From Treponema sp. UBA6852 (GTDB lineage: Bacteria; Spirochaetota; Spirochaetia; Treponematales; Treponemataceae): a stretch of 64,000 nucleotides of DNA. Below the pieces are notes generated by a model. It was not told the DNA's origin, did not search any database, and was given only the letters and a program-made list of their open reading frames with translations. Below are positions 17,511 through 25,315 of the stretch, one piece after another (positions within the stretch are counted from its first letter, which is position 1; each line of letters begins with the position of its first letter). Location: contig DKDI01000032.1 of the NCBI GenBank assembly GCA_002449305.1, positions 1-64,000 on the forward strand, written 5' to 3'. A program made the position numbers and the translations under genes.

Positions 17511-19076
17511 CTACAGCTTAATCTCATACCCCAAGTTCTTGAACACATTAAGCAATTCAGCTTTGCTTTCTTCTTCCTGCCTGAGCAAGTCTGTAAGTTC
17601 TGTCTGTAAACTTTTCATTGTTGTGTCAAAATCCTGAGCCTCATCCCGGTTTACAAATTCAATGTAGCGGCTTGGAACAAGGTTATAGCCTTTTTCTGCG
17701 ATTTCCTTTTTTGTTGCGCTGTAGCAGAATTCGGGAATATTTTTATAAGTTTTGTCTTTGTCTATTTGCTGCCAGGCATGGAAAGTAGAGGTTACTTTGT
17801 CGCGGTCATTTTGTGTAAGCTCGATGTATTTCTTTTCAAATGGAGAGCCCATCTGCCGCAAGTCCATAAAAAGAACTTCGTCCTCGCGGTTTCTGTAGTT
17901 TTTGATTTTTCCGTTCTGTTGAACCATACGCGCCTTTTTATTTTTATTCAGAATCCACAGCGTTACGGAAATATCTGTTGTATAAAAGAGATTTCTTGGA
18001 AGAATCACGATTGCCTCGACAAGATTGTTTTCTACAAGCCGTTTTCTGATTTCCAGTTCCTGACCTTCGCCGCTTAACGCACCGTTGGCAAGCAAAACCC
18101 CTGCGACACCGTTCTGGCTCAGTTTGCTTACCATGTGCAGAATCCAGCCATAGTTTGCGTTGCTTGTTGGCGGAACAACATAACCGTTCCAGCGGGAATC
18201 ATCGGCAAGTTCGTTTTCCGCGCGCCAGTCTTTTTGATTGAACGGAGGATTTGCCATAATATAGTCGGCGCGCAAATCTTTGTGCAAATCGTTTGTAAAA
18301 GTGTTGGCTGCCTTTTCGCCCAAATCACACGAAATTCCGCGGATTGCAAGATTCATCTTTGCCATTTTGTAAGTTGTTCCAGTCCCTTCCTGACCGTAAA
18401 CAGAAATATCTTTTGCATTTCCGGCATGATTTTCCACAAATTTAAGCGACTGAACAAACATTCCGCCCGAACCGCAGCAAGGGTCATAGATTTTTCCTTT
18501 GTACGGCTCAATCATTTCAGCAATCAGATTTACAACTGACTTTGGCGTATAGAATTCGCCTTTTCCCTTTCCTTCCTGAAGCGCAAATTTTGTAAGAAAA
18601 TATTCGTAGACACGACCCATGATGTCGTTTTCTTTGTCGGCTGTAGTCTGAATATTGTTGATTTCGTCCAAAAGAGCAGCAAGTTTTGAAACATCAATTC
18701 CAAGGCGTGAATAATAGTTGTCCGGGAGCGCGCCTTTTAACGAGGGATTCTGTTTTTCAATCGTGTTAAGCGCTGTGTCAATTTTTAATGCAATGTCCGG
18801 TTGCTTTGCATTTTCCATTATGAACGGCCAGCGGGATTCCTGCGGAACAAAAAAGACATTTTTCATGTCATAAAATTCCTGCAAGTCCAAATATTTTTCT
18901 TTGCCTCGCGCAACAAGTTCCTTACGGCGGTCGCTGAATTTATCGTTTACGAATTTCAAAAAAATCAGGCTAAGAACCACATGTTTATATTCTGCCGGCT
19001 CAACCGTTCCGCGCAATTTATCACAGGCACTCCAAAGAGCATCTTCAAAACTTACAACTTTCTTTGCTTTTGCCAT
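17511..19076 (-). CDS. hsdM: type I N6-adenine DNA methyltransferase subunit M
   Basis: 521-aa HsdM. An N-terminal helical domain precedes the methylase fold with the AdoMet motif DPCCGSGGMFVQ and the catalytic NPPFNQKDW (adenine N6 class). It is the first gene of the island and starts just inside the right-hand 97-bp direct repeat. Two TATAAT-like elements occur on the minus strand at 19131-19126 and 19123-19118. With HsdS it should still methylate host DNA even though hsdR is interrupted. Confidence 0.95.
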   Translation of the reverse strand: MAKAKKVVSFEDALWSACDKLRGTVEPAEYKHVVLSLIFLKFVNDKFSDRRKELVARGKEKYLDLQEFYDMKNVFFVPQESRWPFIMENAKQPDIALKIDTALNTIEKQNPSLKGALPDNYYSRLGIDVSKLAALLDEINNIQTTADKENDIMGRVYEYFLTKFALQEGKGKGEFYTPKSVVNLIAEMIEPYKGKIYDPCCGSGGMFVQSLKFVENHAGNAKDISVYGQEGTGTTYKMAKMNLAIRGISCDLGEKAANTFTNDLHKDLRADYIMANPPFNQKDWRAENELADDSRWNGYVVPPTSNANYGWILHMVSKLSQNGVAGVLLANGALSGEGQELEIRKRLVENNLVEAIVILPRNLFYTTDISVTLWILNKNKKARMVQQNGKIKNYRNREDEVLFMDLRQMGSPFEKKYIELTQNDRDKVTSTFHAWQQIDKDKTYKNIPEFCYSATKKEIAEKGYNLVPSRYIEFVNRDEAQDFDTTMKSLQTELTDLLRQEEESKAELLNVFKNLGYEIKL

Positions 19077-19147
19077 TTTTTCTCCAGCTGACTTGATAAA
19101 ACAAATTTCTTCTATTAATTATATCATTATAGCTGTTTTCCCGATAA

Positions 19148-19244
19148 AAAAATATACCCAGTATGTTGGGTAAATATAGTGACTATATTTTAAAATAAAG
19201 TAACTATATTTGGAAATATAGTTACTTTGTTCGGGGAATTTAGT
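19148..19244. repeat. 97-bp direct repeat, right copy, flanking the type I RM island
   Basis: Same orientation and register as 9295-9391, 93 of 97 positions identical. It overlaps the last bases of the helicase gene and lies about 70 bases upstream of hsdM. The GG-looped hairpin is kept, with a 15-bp perfect stem plus one disrupted pair. Confidence 0.85.
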
Positions 19245-22215
19245 GGGAAAATTTTTCCGTGTATTCGCAGTAGGGATAGTTTGTGCAGCCTATGAACCAG
19301 TGCTTGTTTTTCTTGCCTTTTCTTTTTACAAGGAATCCGCCACAGCTAGGACATTTTTTCGGATTTTCCAAGACTGTCGCATCATGGATTGTGTATTTGC
19401 ATTTTGGAAAATTTGAGCATCCGACAAAAGATTTTCCGTCATGCTCAACTTTCAGGAGATTTCCAGTTTTGCAAAGTGGGCATTTTTCCAGTCCTTCATT
19501 TGAAGCCTGCCTGACAGAAATAAAGCAAACTGAACTGGAAGCCTTAAATTCCTTCAAAAACGGAGAAGGATTTCTGTTGTCCGTAAGAATGAATGTTCTG
19601 TTTCTTGTTCTGGTAACGGCAACATAAAAAAGTCGGCGTTCCTCGGCAAATTTAAAGTCCTCCGAATTTGTAAGAACAAGATTCAAAACCTTGTCATCGG
19701 CAATTTGGTTCGGGAATCCAAGCTTGTCATTCTTAAAATTCAAGAGAATCACATTGTCAGCCTCAAGTCCTTTTGATTTGTGTACCGACATAAAATCAAC
19801 CTGGAGTTCAGGAATGGGAATGTATTCGAGTTTTTCTTTTCTGTTTTGATAATGAATTTTGAAAAGCCCTGTTTTCTTTGCGATTTCCAAGTCGTAGTTT
19901 GTGCGCCCTAAAAGCAAAACAGAAGAATTTACTCCAAAATCCAGAACAATTTTATTTATCATCTGCTGCAAAGATTTTCTCGGATCATCATCGAATCCCC
20001 AGAAAACAAGAGGATAGTCAAGATTTTTGTCTGAGCGCAAATCCTTTTTCAGCTGCATAGGATTTTTTAGGACAAAATTCGAAGCCTCATCTATCAGCCG
20101 CTGTGAATTGCGGTAAGTTTTTTCAATCCGTAAAATTTTTGTGCAGCCAAAGTATTTCTCAAAATCAGTGAACAAAGAAATGTCGCTTCCGGCAAAACGG
20201 TAAATCGACTGCCAGTCATCGCCCACGCAAAAGAATTTCGCTCCGGTTCTTTCCGCAATCGCCTTTAAAAAATTGAACCGAGACTTTGAAATATCCTGAT
20301 ATTCATCGACAATCACATACTTATATGGAAGAATATTGCATCCGGCAGAAACCAGCTCGGCGGCATTGTTTATCATATCAGAAAAATCAATCGCATTGTT
20401 TTTATAAAGATAGTTCTGATATTCCTCCAAAAGGATTTTTATTATATCAAGGAAAAGGTTTGTGCGCTGGCAAAGAAATTCATTTTTCTCTTGCGCAAGA
20501 TATTTCTGCCGCAAAATTTCAATTTCTTCTATTTTGTAATTGTCCGACTTAAAAAGAGTTATAAAAGTGCAGCAAAGTTTTATAAATTCGCCGAAATACT
20601 TGTTGCTCTTGCTTGCATAAACTGTGTTGAAAATATCTGAAAAATCGCGCGGCTTAAATTCAACGCTGTTTTCAACAAGAAGCTCCTCAAGTTTTTTAAG
20701 AAGGATTCCTTCCGAACTGTAATACGAATAAGTTTCAATCAGCTTTGTGCCGTTTTCCCTATGAAAATCGCGCTTCCATAAAATTCCGTCAAGATACTTT
20801 TTTTCTTCAATCGGTGAAAGCCAGGGAACTGTAAAATCTTTTGAAATGCCAAAATGCTCCAGATAAATGTCGTAATCGCAAAGATAAAAATCCGGCCTGT
20901 ACGCTTTTCTTTTCTGGTCGTCGCTTTCAAACGGATAGAGTTTTTCGTATTCATATTTTATTCCGTGCATAAAAAGAAAATTGGCGATTTTTGTTTCCTC
21001 AATGCTTTTTACCTGCTCGTTGTTAAGCGTTCTTAATGCCTTTGACTTTTCAACCCCAGTTTCGCGGATATATATTTCCCGGTCATATTTTGATTTTAAT
21101 GTTTCAAGGTCTGAAGTTTTTTCTTCTTCGTACAATTCACCAAGCGAAGAGCAGTTTTCCAAATTTTCAGGAATCTCCAGAAAGTACGCAAAGTATTCAG
21201 TAAGATTTTTTATAAGATCCGGATGATTTAAAAGCTCGCTCTCAAAAAATTTATGGATAAAATCGCCAAGAACATTTTCATCCAAAACTTCCGGCCGCCT
21301 GCCGCTTGCATTTTTGATTATTTCAAGACCGAGCTTGTGAAAAGTCGTTGCCTGTGCATTTATTCCAAGTCTTCCCTGAACCCGTTCCGTCATTTCCTGC
21401 GCGGATTTTTTTGTGAACGAAACAAGAAGAATTTCATTCGGATTTATGTTTTTTGCTTCACAAAGATATTTTACTTTTGCCGCAATCGTAAGAGTTTTTC
21501 CGCTTCCCGCCCCGGCCAGAACCAAAATTCTGTCCTCATCAGTGATAACCGCCGTCCGCTGCTGAAAATCCAGATTCTTACCGTCAACATTTGAAAAAAG
21601 CCAGTCATATTTTAAAGATTCATTTTGAATAAACTGCTGGTTTGCATTTTCCAAATAATCGTGCAGCGAATTGAAAACAGTTTTAAAACGCTCAACTTCC
21701 GAAAATTCTTCATCTTCATTGTGAACGTCCGCTTGATTCGCCTCAATAAAGAGAAGCTCCCAGTTTTTTACAAACTGAAGCTCTGCGGAATGGGCAACAT
21801 AATTTTCAGTAAGTTTGAATAAATCATTGAAAAAGTCAGATATTTTTTGAGCAAGATTTTTGACTTCTTCTTTGCGTTTTATTTCAGCATTTGACTGAAA
21901 AATAATCTTGTGCAGATTTCTAAAAGTTTCCTTGAAATTATTGATTTCTGAAAACGCCGCATTTTTCTTAGGAATACTGCATCTGACAAGTTCAGAATAA
22001 AGGTTCTGCCATTTTGCGGCAAACTCATCTTCCTGTTTTTTTGTTACAATCGACTTTAAAAGAGAATCAAATTCCGAAGAAAAAACTTTTATCTGATTCT
22101 GAAACAAACTGATTTTCTGAAGATTTTTTATTGCAGACTTTTTTCTATAAATATGAAGAATCAAAAGAGAGAAAAATATTACAAATGCAACTGAACTTCC
22201 AACGAAGATAACCAT
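19240..22215 (-). CDS. UvrD/helicase IV-like protein with N-terminal membrane anchor and topoisomerase-type zinc fingers
   Basis: 991-aa superfamily 1 helicase. Residues 2-23 are a hydrophobic helix followed by basic residues, so the enzyme appears tethered to the membrane. Walker A is AGAGSGKT (234-241) and motif II is VIVDEYQDIS. Between them is an insert with RPDFYLCDYDIYLEHFGI, reminiscent of a PD-(D/E)xK-like nuclease fold but lacking the canonical lysine. Two C-terminal four-cysteine zinc fingers (CPLC...CSNFPKC and CPSC...CTNYPYC) match the DNA-binding ribbons of topoisomerase I. The stop lies within the direct repeat. A role in repair or defence is possible; the architecture resembles HelD-like helicases. 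Bases 22216-22437 hold no gene. Confidence 0.88.
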   Translation of the reverse strand: MVIFVGSSVAFVIFFSLLILHIYRKKSAIKNLQKISLFQNQIKVFSSEFDSLLKSIVTKKQEDEFAAKWQNLYSELVRCSIPKKNAAFSEINNFKETFRNLHKIIFQSNAEIKRKEEVKNLAQKISDFFNDLFKLTENYVAHSAELQFVKNWELLFIEANQADVHNEDEEFSEVERFKTVFNSLHDYLENANQQFIQNESLKYDWLFSNVDGKNLDFQQRTAVITDEDRILVLAGAGSGKTLTIAAKVKYLCEAKNINPNEILLVSFTKKSAQEMTERVQGRLGINAQATTFHKLGLEIIKNASGRRPEVLDENVLGDFIHKFFESELLNHPDLIKNLTEYFAYFLEIPENLENCSSLGELYEEEKTSDLETLKSKYDREIYIRETGVEKSKALRTLNNEQVKSIEETKIANFLFMHGIKYEYEKLYPFESDDQKRKAYRPDFYLCDYDIYLEHFGISKDFTVPWLSPIEEKKYLDGILWKRDFHRENGTKLIETYSYYSSEGILLKKLEELLVENSVEFKPRDFSDIFNTVYASKSNKYFGEFIKLCCTFITLFKSDNYKIEEIEILRQKYLAQEKNEFLCQRTNLFLDIIKILLEEYQNYLYKNNAIDFSDMINNAAELVSAGCNILPYKYVIVDEYQDISKSRFNFLKAIAERTGAKFFCVGDDWQSIYRFAGSDISLFTDFEKYFGCTKILRIEKTYRNSQRLIDEASNFVLKNPMQLKKDLRSDKNLDYPLVFWGFDDDPRKSLQQMINKIVLDFGVNSSVLLLGRTNYDLEIAKKTGLFKIHYQNRKEKLEYIPIPELQVDFMSVHKSKGLEADNVILLNFKNDKLGFPNQIADDKVLNLVLTNSEDFKFAEERRLFYVAVTRTRNRTFILTDNRNPSPFLKEFKASSSVCFISVRQASNEGLEKCPLCKTGNLLKVEHDGKSFVGCSNFPKCKYTIHDATVLENPKKCPSCGGFLVKRKGKKNKHWFIGCTNYPYCEYTEKFSH

Positions 22216-22437
22216 TTTTATATTATATCATCGTTCTGAGGGGAATTTTCTAGGAAATGCACGAGGGGATAAAGAACTACCATTCATTGCAAAATTTTTT
22301 AGTTATCAAGAGATTTGCATTCCATATCTACAAAGAGAAAAATCTACTTAATCAGCCAAAATAATTTGCATCGTTCAAAATCTATAATCAATTTAATATT
22401 ACTTTGCATAATTTTCATGCCTAAATTTAGAAAATTT

Positions 22438-23208
22438 CTATGAAGCCAGTTTTTCAATAAACTTTTCTTTTTCAGACCAAGGAACAACATTTATTCCATA
22501 ATTCGAAAACGCCTCATTAACCTGAGAAGCAATAGCTTTATCAGAATCATTTAGCATTGCAAATAGAACTGACTCTGTCGGCCGCTCATCTTTTGTATCA
22601 ATCCACTTAAAAACAAGATTCATAGAATTTTCTTTTGACGGATTCGTTATAGTCTGCACAAGTCTTTCTGAATATTTTTTTGACTTTGGTATGCCAAAAT
22701 CAAACATGTTGTCAAAACCAGTTTTCCCTGAAAATTTTACTTTCTGAACATAACGAATATCGTTTTTATCAAACCAAGCGACAACATCATCGAAAAACAG
22801 ATTCTGCACTTGTGGCTTGGAAAGATAAAATAAATCATTGACAGCAAGCATAGCCTGAATCAAGTCATGCTTTTTCTGAGGAAAATTTTCTGCCGAAGTT
22901 TTTACAATCAGCTGATTGTCATCCAGAAGAACACCAAAACCACGAAGAGTTATATTCAAAATTTCTTTTCGTCTAGGAGAATCCAAATGACAACCAGAAG
23001 ATTCCAAATCATCAATAATATAACCGTCATCTGAAAGAATAATCTTATCACCTTCTTTTTTAGCATAAATCTGAAGGCAATCATTGTGTCTGTCTAAATA
23101 TGGCGTTGTTATTTCCGACCAAGTATCATTTATGATTTTTGAAGAAGTATTTTCTTTTAGCCATTTAAAATAACTATCAATAAGAGCATCTATTTCTGTT
23201 TTTTTCAT
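22438..23208 (-). CDS. DUF1828/DUF1829 domain protein
   Basis: 256-aa protein starting at ATG 23208, which overlaps the TGA of the upstream gene by 4 bp (ATGA). The N-terminal DUF1828 part contains TPYLDRHNDCLQIYAKKEGDKIILSDDG, and the C-terminal DUF1829 part contains RLVQTITNPSKENSMNLVFKWID. No catalytic motif is evident to me. It forms a translationally coupled pair with the gene before it; such pairs occur in mobile and defence regions, but I know of no established function. Confidence 0.75.
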   Translation of the reverse strand: MKKTEIDALIDSYFKWLKENTSSKIINDTWSEITTPYLDRHNDCLQIYAKKEGDKIILSDDGYIIDDLESSGCHLDSPRRKEILNITLRGFGVLLDDNQLIVKTSAENFPQKKHDLIQAMLAVNDLFYLSKPQVQNLFFDDVVAWFDKNDIRYVQKVKFSGKTGFDNMFDFGIPKSKKYSERLVQTITNPSKENSMNLVFKWIDTKDERPTESVLFAMLNDSDKAIASQVNEAFSNYGINVVPWSEKEKFIEKLAS

Positions 23209-23648
23209 ACAAATAAATCCTCCTCGATTATCGGCTTTTTTATAATATGACAATAATCCATAAACTTTTCAAGAAACTCTCCTGGACTTTTACAATCCGC
23301 AAACTCGTCTGGTAAAGGATACGCAAATTTATCACCGTAGCCTTCTCTATAAATATGAAAATGCGTTCCGCCCAACTGCACCCCATCAGGATTTTTATGT
23401 GGCGCAGAATTAATATCAAGCCTTAAAATAGGAATTGTATTTCTAGCTCGATTTTGAAATTTTGTCCTTGTCAAATCAATATGAGAACGCCAAACATCTA
23501 ACAAGAAATCTTCCTTCTTATCAGTTGATGATAATTCAATCTCGATTTTTCCGCCTAAACTTGGAAAAATGTATTTTTGTGAAGATTTACAATTTTTTTC
23601 AAGGTTAAGAAGATATTCAATTTCTTCTTTTGAAAGATTACCTGACAT
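23205..23648 (-). CDS. conserved protein, DUF6978-like, partner of the DUF1828 gene
   Basis: 147-aa protein with a distinctive block LRLDINSAPHKNPDGVQLGG followed by THFHIYREGYGDKFAYPLP, rich in histidines. This resembles what I recall as DUF6978, often next to DUF1828 genes. The start is placed at ATG 23648, exactly where transcription should begin from the TATAAT box upstream, rather than at an earlier frame start that would lie before the promoter. The HxHIYxEGY pattern could be a metal or nucleic-acid site; that is speculation. Confidence 0.65.
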   Translation of the reverse strand: MSGNLSKEEIEYLLNLEKNCKSSQKYIFPSLGGKIEIELSSTDKKEDFLLDVWRSHIDLTRTKFQNRARNTIPILRLDINSAPHKNPDGVQLGGTHFHIYREGYGDKFAYPLPDEFADCKSPGEFLEKFMDYCHIIKKPIIEEDLFV

Positions 23649-23654
23649 ATTTAT

Positions 23655-23683
23655 ATTATAAACCATTAGATTTTAAGTGTATA
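23655..23683 (-). promoter_or_regulatory. promoter of the DUF6978/DUF1828 pair, leaderless
   Basis: On the minus strand TATACA (23683-23678) and TATAAT (23660-23655) are 17 bases apart, and ATG 23648 follows the -10 box by 6 bases. Transcription would begin at the start codon. It lies just beyond the sigma-factor gene, so the pair need not depend on the upstream operon. Confidence 0.6.
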
Positions 23684-23717
23684 TAAATGATTTTATTAAT
23701 CAAGAAAAAAATCGTAT

Positions 23718-24767
23718 CTAAGAATCTATATAATTTCTAAGTCCACTGGCACGATGAAGATGTCTCAATCTTCTAAGAGCTTTTGCTTCTATTTGGCGGA
23801 TTCTTTCTCTTGAAACATTGTAATATTTTCCAACATCTTCAAGCGTCATCTGTTTAAAATTATTAAGTCCGAACCGCATTTCCAACACTTTCCGTTCTCT
23901 ATCTGGCAATGTAAGCAAAATTTCACTCAATTGCTCTTTTAATGATTCATAAATAACATCATCTACAATATGGGCATCAAACGGAAAGGTTTTATAAGAA
24001 ATATCATCTAAATCAAGATAAGGCAAAAAATACATTTTTAATTTTGGATTGATTTCTAAGAAAAAATCATCAGATATAATCTCCATACTTTCTTCTGGAG
24101 TTTTTCCTTTTGCAAGATATTTTGAAATTATCCCTAAAAATTCAAAGGTCTTTTGCGAAAAATGGGCAGGCAAATCAAAAAAAGAATTTTTTACTTTATA
24201 CTTCCGTTGCATCTCACTTAATACTGAAAGAGAATAATAACCAGCAAATGAATTCGGGCTTGTTACATCGAAACTTTTTATAGCTCGGATTAATCCTATC
24301 GTGCCATTTTGAAAAGCATCCTCAAAATCACAGTAATTTTCTTTCGCGAAGTTATAAGAAATACGCAAAACCCCACGCAAATACATTTCTGTCATTCTGT
24401 TGAAAGCATAAACGTTTCCGTCTTGAGCTTCCTGAATAAGAGTTTTCCATTCTCGATGCTGAGGCGGCTTTATGCTTTTTATATGAGCCACAATAATTTT
24501 AAAGTTTGGATATTCATTTAAAACTGTATTAAAAAAGTCCTCATAATCAATTTGAGCCTTATCATAAATACCTTCTTCGTCATAAATGATTTCACTTTTT
24601 TTCTCTGAAAACAAAACTTTCTTATCTATAAGGAACTGCATGACTTCATCTGTTTCGAAAAAATCAAGATTGTTGCCGACACAATAATCTGTAATTTCAT
24701 TCTCAGACAAAAAGCCTTTAATTTTATATTGAGAAAAAAGTTTATTTTGAATTTCTGTAACTGTCAT
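23718..24767 (-). CDS. sigma-70 family RNA polymerase sigma factor at the end of the phosphorothioation operon
   Basis: 349-aa primary-like sigma factor. Residues 1-60 resemble region 1.1; region 2 is seen as DFEDAFQNGTIGLIRAIKSFD and the -10 recognition segment SFAGYYSLSVLSEMQR; region 4 with its helix-turn-helix is RERKVLEMRFGL...TLEDVGKYYNVSRERIRQIEAKALRRLRHL. Shorter and more divergent than a housekeeping RpoD. It begins 9 bp after the 178-aa gene, so it belongs to the same transcript as the ssp-type defence genes. It may redirect polymerase to the defence operon or an element; I see no known sspABCD locus feature that predicts it. Confidence 0.85.
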   Translation of the reverse strand: MTVTEIQNKLFSQYKIKGFLSENEITDYCVGNNLDFFETDEVMQFLIDKKVLFSEKKSEIIYDEEGIYDKAQIDYEDFFNTVLNEYPNFKIIVAHIKSIKPPQHREWKTLIQEAQDGNVYAFNRMTEMYLRGVLRISYNFAKENYCDFEDAFQNGTIGLIRAIKSFDVTSPNSFAGYYSLSVLSEMQRKYKVKNSFFDLPAHFSQKTFEFLGIISKYLAKGKTPEESMEIISDDFFLEINPKLKMYFLPYLDLDDISYKTFPFDAHIVDDVIYESLKEQLSEILLTLPDRERKVLEMRFGLNNFKQMTLEDVGKYYNVSRERIRQIEAKALRRLRHLHRASGLRNYIDS

Positions 24768-24776
24768 TTTATGATG

Positions 24777-25313
24777 TTAATCTCTGGCAATTTGTTCCAG
24801 TTTTGCCAAAAAATCTTGACTTGAATCTTGCTCAGCCTCATAACGTTCATGAATTTCTGCAAGAAAATTATTGAGATTGCTAATATAATCATCTTCAGAA
24901 GACGGATTATCTTGCTCAATCAGCTTCTCATAAAGAACGTCAATTCCGCCAAGAAGATATTTTTCAAAAATTTTAAAATCTTCTTCCGCTGTTCCCTGAG
25001 CCTCTCCATTGAAGGCTTTATTAACTCGCTCATTCAGAGAATGTTTTTCTTTTTGGACTGCGAGCATTACAAGCCTGTATGTAAAATAAACATCATTATG
25101 ATGATTTGTAAATTGACCAGGAAATATTTTTGTAGTTTCATTTCCAGAATCAATATCTGACATTCTGTTGTAGAGCATTCCCACAATTGGAGCAAAAACA
25201 AAAACATCAATATTACGTTTAAACAAGCTATTTACAGACTGTGGAAATTTTGCTGTAAGTTTATTAACTTTTACCGCATGGCTTCCTTTAAATAAGTATT
25301 CATTATCAAACAT
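24777..25313 (-). CDS. uncharacterised 178-aa protein of the phosphorothioation operon
   Basis: I do not recognise a named domain. The sequence starts MFDNEYLFKGSHAVKVNKLTAKF, has a hydrophobic stretch VFVFAPIVGMLYNRMSDID, a histidine pair in GQFTNHHNDVYFTYRLVMLAV, and an acidic C-terminus. It lies 2 bp after the DndD-like ATPase and 9 bp before the sigma factor. By position it could be the counterpart of DndE or of a subunit of the SspFGH restriction module, but no sequence signature supports either. Confidence 0.7.
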   Translation of the reverse strand: MFDNEYLFKGSHAVKVNKLTAKFPQSVNSLFKRNIDVFVFAPIVGMLYNRMSDIDSGNETTKIFPGQFTNHHNDVYFTYRLVMLAVQKEKHSLNERVNKAFNGEAQGTAEEDFKIFEKYLLGGIDVLYEKLIEQDNPSSEDDYISNLNNFLAEIHERYEAEQDSSQDFLAKLEQIARD

Positions 25314-25315
25314 AT

